DNA of 22,688 nt from CAYQDR01 sp964416315 (GTDB lineage Bacteria; Methylomirabilota; Methylomirabilia; Rokubacteriales; DASRDR01), in assembly GCA_964416315.1 (NCBI GenBank), contig CAYQDR010000080.1, forward strand, positions 1 to 22,688. Reading direction: 5' to 3'. Shown piece by piece: positions 21,344 to 22,688 of the stretch. Below the pieces are notes generated by a model. That model was not told where the DNA came from. It saw nothing but the letters and a program-made list of their open reading frames with translations, and searched no databases. The position numbers were made by a program, and so were the translations under genes. Position 1 is the stretch's first letter. The number at the start of each line of letters is the position of its first letter.

Positions 21344-22297
21344 GTGACCCGCCTCGCGATCCTGGACGACTATCAGGACGTGGCCCTCCGCATGGCCGAC
21401 TGGGACCGCCTTTCCGTGGACGTCGAGGTGGTGGTGTTCCGGGACCACCTGGCCGACCTCGACGCCGTCGCCGCGCGGCTGGCCGACTTCGACATCGTCG
21501 TGGCCATGCGGGAGCGGACGCCGTTCCCGCGGACCCTCCTCGAGCGCCTGCCGCGGCTCCGGCTCCTGGTGACGACCGGCATGCGCAACGCCGCCATCGA
21601 CCTCCAGGCGGCGGCCGACCGCGGCGTCTTGGTCTGCGGGACGGCCGGGCTCCCCTACCCGACGGCGGAGCTGACCTGGGGCCTGATCCTCGCGCTGGTC
21701 CGGCGCATCCCCCGGGAGGAGCGCGCGGTCCGGGAGGGCCGCTGGCAGGAGACGGTCGGGCTCGGGGTCAACGGCAAGACGCTCGGGGTGCTCGGACTCG
21801 GCACCCTCGGCTCGCGGGTGGCGCGGATCGCGCGCGCCTTCGAGATGCAGGTGCTCGCGTGGAGCCACCACCTGACCGCCGAGCGCGCCGCCGAGGTGGG
21901 TGCGACGCTGGTGGGCCGGGACGAGCTGCTCGCCCGGTCGGACGTGGTCACGATTCACCTCGTCCTGAGCGAGCGCACCCGGGGCCTCATCGGTCTGCGC
22001 GAACTGGCCCTCATGAAGCCGAGCGCGTACCTCGTCAACACCTCCCGCGGTCCCATCGTGAACGAGACCGCGCTCGTCCGCGCCCTTCGCGACGGCGCGA
22101 TCGCCGGCGCCGGGCTCGACGTCTTCGACGAGGAGCCGCTGCCACCGGACCACCCGTTCCGCCGGCTGCCCAACACGGTCGTCACCCCGCACCTGGGATA
22201 CGTGACCGAGGAGACCTATCGGATCTTCTACGGGCAGGCTCTGGAGGACATCACGGCATACCTGCGCGGCCAGCCGATCCGGGTGCTCCACCCGTAG
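21344..22297 (+). CDS. D-isomer-specific 2-hydroxyacid dehydrogenase
   Basis: Predicted 317-residue NAD-dependent oxidoreductase that interconverts 2-hydroxy and 2-keto acids. The Rossmann nucleotide-binding motif is GLGTLG (151-156). The catalytic set is R235 (VNTSRGPIVN), E264 (FDEEPLPPDHP) and H283 (TPHLGY), all intact. The start is GTG at 21344; the ribosome site is weak. It lies 81 bases after the third crotonase on the same strand and could be in the same transcript. The substrate is unclear: the family includes glyoxylate/hydroxypyruvate reductases, lactate and phosphoglycerate dehydrogenases. An acceptor-binding pocket cannot be read reliably from sequence. Confidence 0.9.
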   Translation: MTRLAILDDYQDVALRMADWDRLSVDVEVVVFRDHLADLDAVAARLADFDIVVAMRERTPFPRTLLERLPRLRLLVTTGMRNAAIDLQAAADRGVLVCGTAGLPYPTAELTWGLILALVRRIPREERAVREGRWQETVGLGVNGKTLGVLGLGTLGSRVARIARAFEMQVLAWSHHLTAERAAEVGATLVGRDELLARSDVVTIHLVLSERTRGLIGLRELALMKPSAYLVNTSRGPIVNETALVRALRDGAIAGAGLDVFDEEPLPPDHPFRRLPNTVVTPHLGYVTEETYRIFYGQALEDITAYLRGQPIRVLHP

Positions 22298-22360
22298 ACG
22301 CTGCCGGGAAGCCGCGTTTGCGCCGCCCAGGTTCGGTAGCCCGACGGGTCGAGAGCCCTC

Positions 22361-22379
22361 ACAGGAGCGCGCGGGTGGC
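22361..22379. repeat. 19-bp direct repeat, right copy
   Basis: Exact second copy of ACAGGAGCGCGCGGGTGGC, same orientation as 11930-11948, lying 63 bases past the 2-hydroxyacid dehydrogenase stop. Confidence 0.75.
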
Positions 22380-22468
22380 GCTCAGGGCCCTCGCGCGCGA
22401 CTTCCTCGGGGAGTCGCGACCACGCTTTCGCCAGACTCTCACACCACTTGTGGCACACGCTTCCCTAG

Positions 22469-22558
22469 TGAGAACGACAGGACTCGAACACGCGCGGGCC
22501 TCGCTGATCATCGCGCAGAGACGGGACTCAGAATCCTAATACCCGCTGAGCCACCTAC
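22469..22558 (-). tRNA. tRNA-like fragment, probably non-functional
   Basis: Read on the minus strand, a D-arm-like GGTGGCTCAGCGGG, an anticodon-loop-like TTCTGAG (CTG, Gln) at 22533-22527, and a T-loop-like GTTCGAGTCC followed by TGTCGTTCTCA occur in tRNA order. The 5' end does not pair with the 3' CGTTCTC, and the T-stem does not close, so this is not a working tRNA as read. It could be a remnant left by integration at a tRNA gene. Confidence 0.2.
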
Positions 22559-22573
22559 AGCGGTCTACCTGGC

Positions 22574-22688
22574 TTAGCCTGTCGACTGGAGTGCCTCCTC
22601 CAGCGCCTCCTCCTCGTCCTCCTCGTCCTCAAGTGAGTCAACAGCTGCAGCCGCAGGCAGGAGTTGCTTGCCCATCGCGGCCGCGATG
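22574..22688 (-). CDS. Acidic C-terminus of a gene running off the right edge (partial)
   Basis: On the minus strand the frame is open from the window edge to TAA at 22574. The visible C-terminus has a run of Ala followed by SLEDEEDEEEALEEALQSTG, a highly acidic tail. A Met at 22675 could also start a 33-residue peptide. Third codon positions here are mixed (CAA, CCT, GCT, GTT, TCA), unlike the neighbours, so it may be of different origin. No family can be assigned from this short piece. Confidence 0.4.
   Translation of the reverse strand, partial: IAAAMGKQLLPAAAAVDSLEDEEDEEEALEEALQSTG

Larger units (their letters stand above)
22298..22573. other. Right intergenic region with repeat and tRNA-like fragment
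   Basis: No complete gene is supported. It contains the right copy of the 19-bp direct repeat (22361-22379), a short CCACTTGTGG palindrome (22444-22453), and a minus-strand tRNA-like fragment (about 22469-22558). A 54-codon plus-strand frame (22375-22539) is open but overlaps the tRNA-like piece and has no family likeness. Confidence 0.4.

Noticed and set aside
22375..22539. 54-codon plus-strand frame from GTG
   Set aside because: No family likeness, no clear ribosome site, and it overlaps the tRNA-like fragment on the other strand.
1..22688. CRISPR arrays, rRNA genes, complete insertion sequences
   Set aside because: No regularly spaced repeats, no rRNA-like sequence and no intact transposase with inverted repeats were seen; only short relics.

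Overview
The window is chromosomal DNA from a very GC-rich bacterium; third codon positions are almost all G or C. It carries tripartite tricarboxylate transporter (Ttt) genes, several crotonases, a MaoC pair, an ADP-forming acyl-CoA synthetase and HD-GYP signalling proteins. That mix suits a soil or subsurface heterotroph of the Rokubacteria/Methylomirabilota, Deltaproteobacteria or Betaproteobacteria kind. This placement is inference; there is no rRNA or other phylogenetic marker here.

Left part (about 1-11,640) is signalling and envelope biology. On the minus strand are a GAF/HD-GYP protein and a two-helix membrane protein with a class III cyclase-like domain, then CtaG (cytochrome oxidase copper assembly) divergent from a TlpA-like thioredoxin. 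A TetR regulator and a flavodiiron-type beta-lactamase-fold protein form a tight pair under an AT-rich promoter, lying between two decayed transposase fragments. Next are a six-helix K+ channel with a cyclic-nucleotide-binding domain and, convergent with it, a minus-strand operon of HEAT-repeat and degenerate HD-GYP proteins. That operon is broken by an in-frame TAG and has a sigma-54-like promoter upstream.

Right part (about 11,930-22,380) is a catabolic region. A minus-strand operon runs tctC, two MaoC-like genes, a crotonase, tctB and tctA from a promoter with a perfect TATAAT box. A second crotonase diverges from it. Then come a minus-strand two-domain acyl-CoA synthetase, a truncated LivF 3' end, a third crotonase and a D-2-hydroxyacid dehydrogenase. 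Together they suggest uptake of a carboxylate by the Ttt permease, CoA activation and beta-oxidation-like hydration or isomerisation; the substrate is unknown. This block is bracketed by two exact 19-bp direct repeats, and the rightmost edge holds a tRNA-like fragment and the acidic C-terminus of a gene with lower GC at third positions, so it may be an acquired segment.

The points most worth following up are the in-frame amber codon, the direct repeats, the TetR/diiron pair between IS relics, the sigma-54-like promoter, and the module shared by the HEAT and HD proteins.
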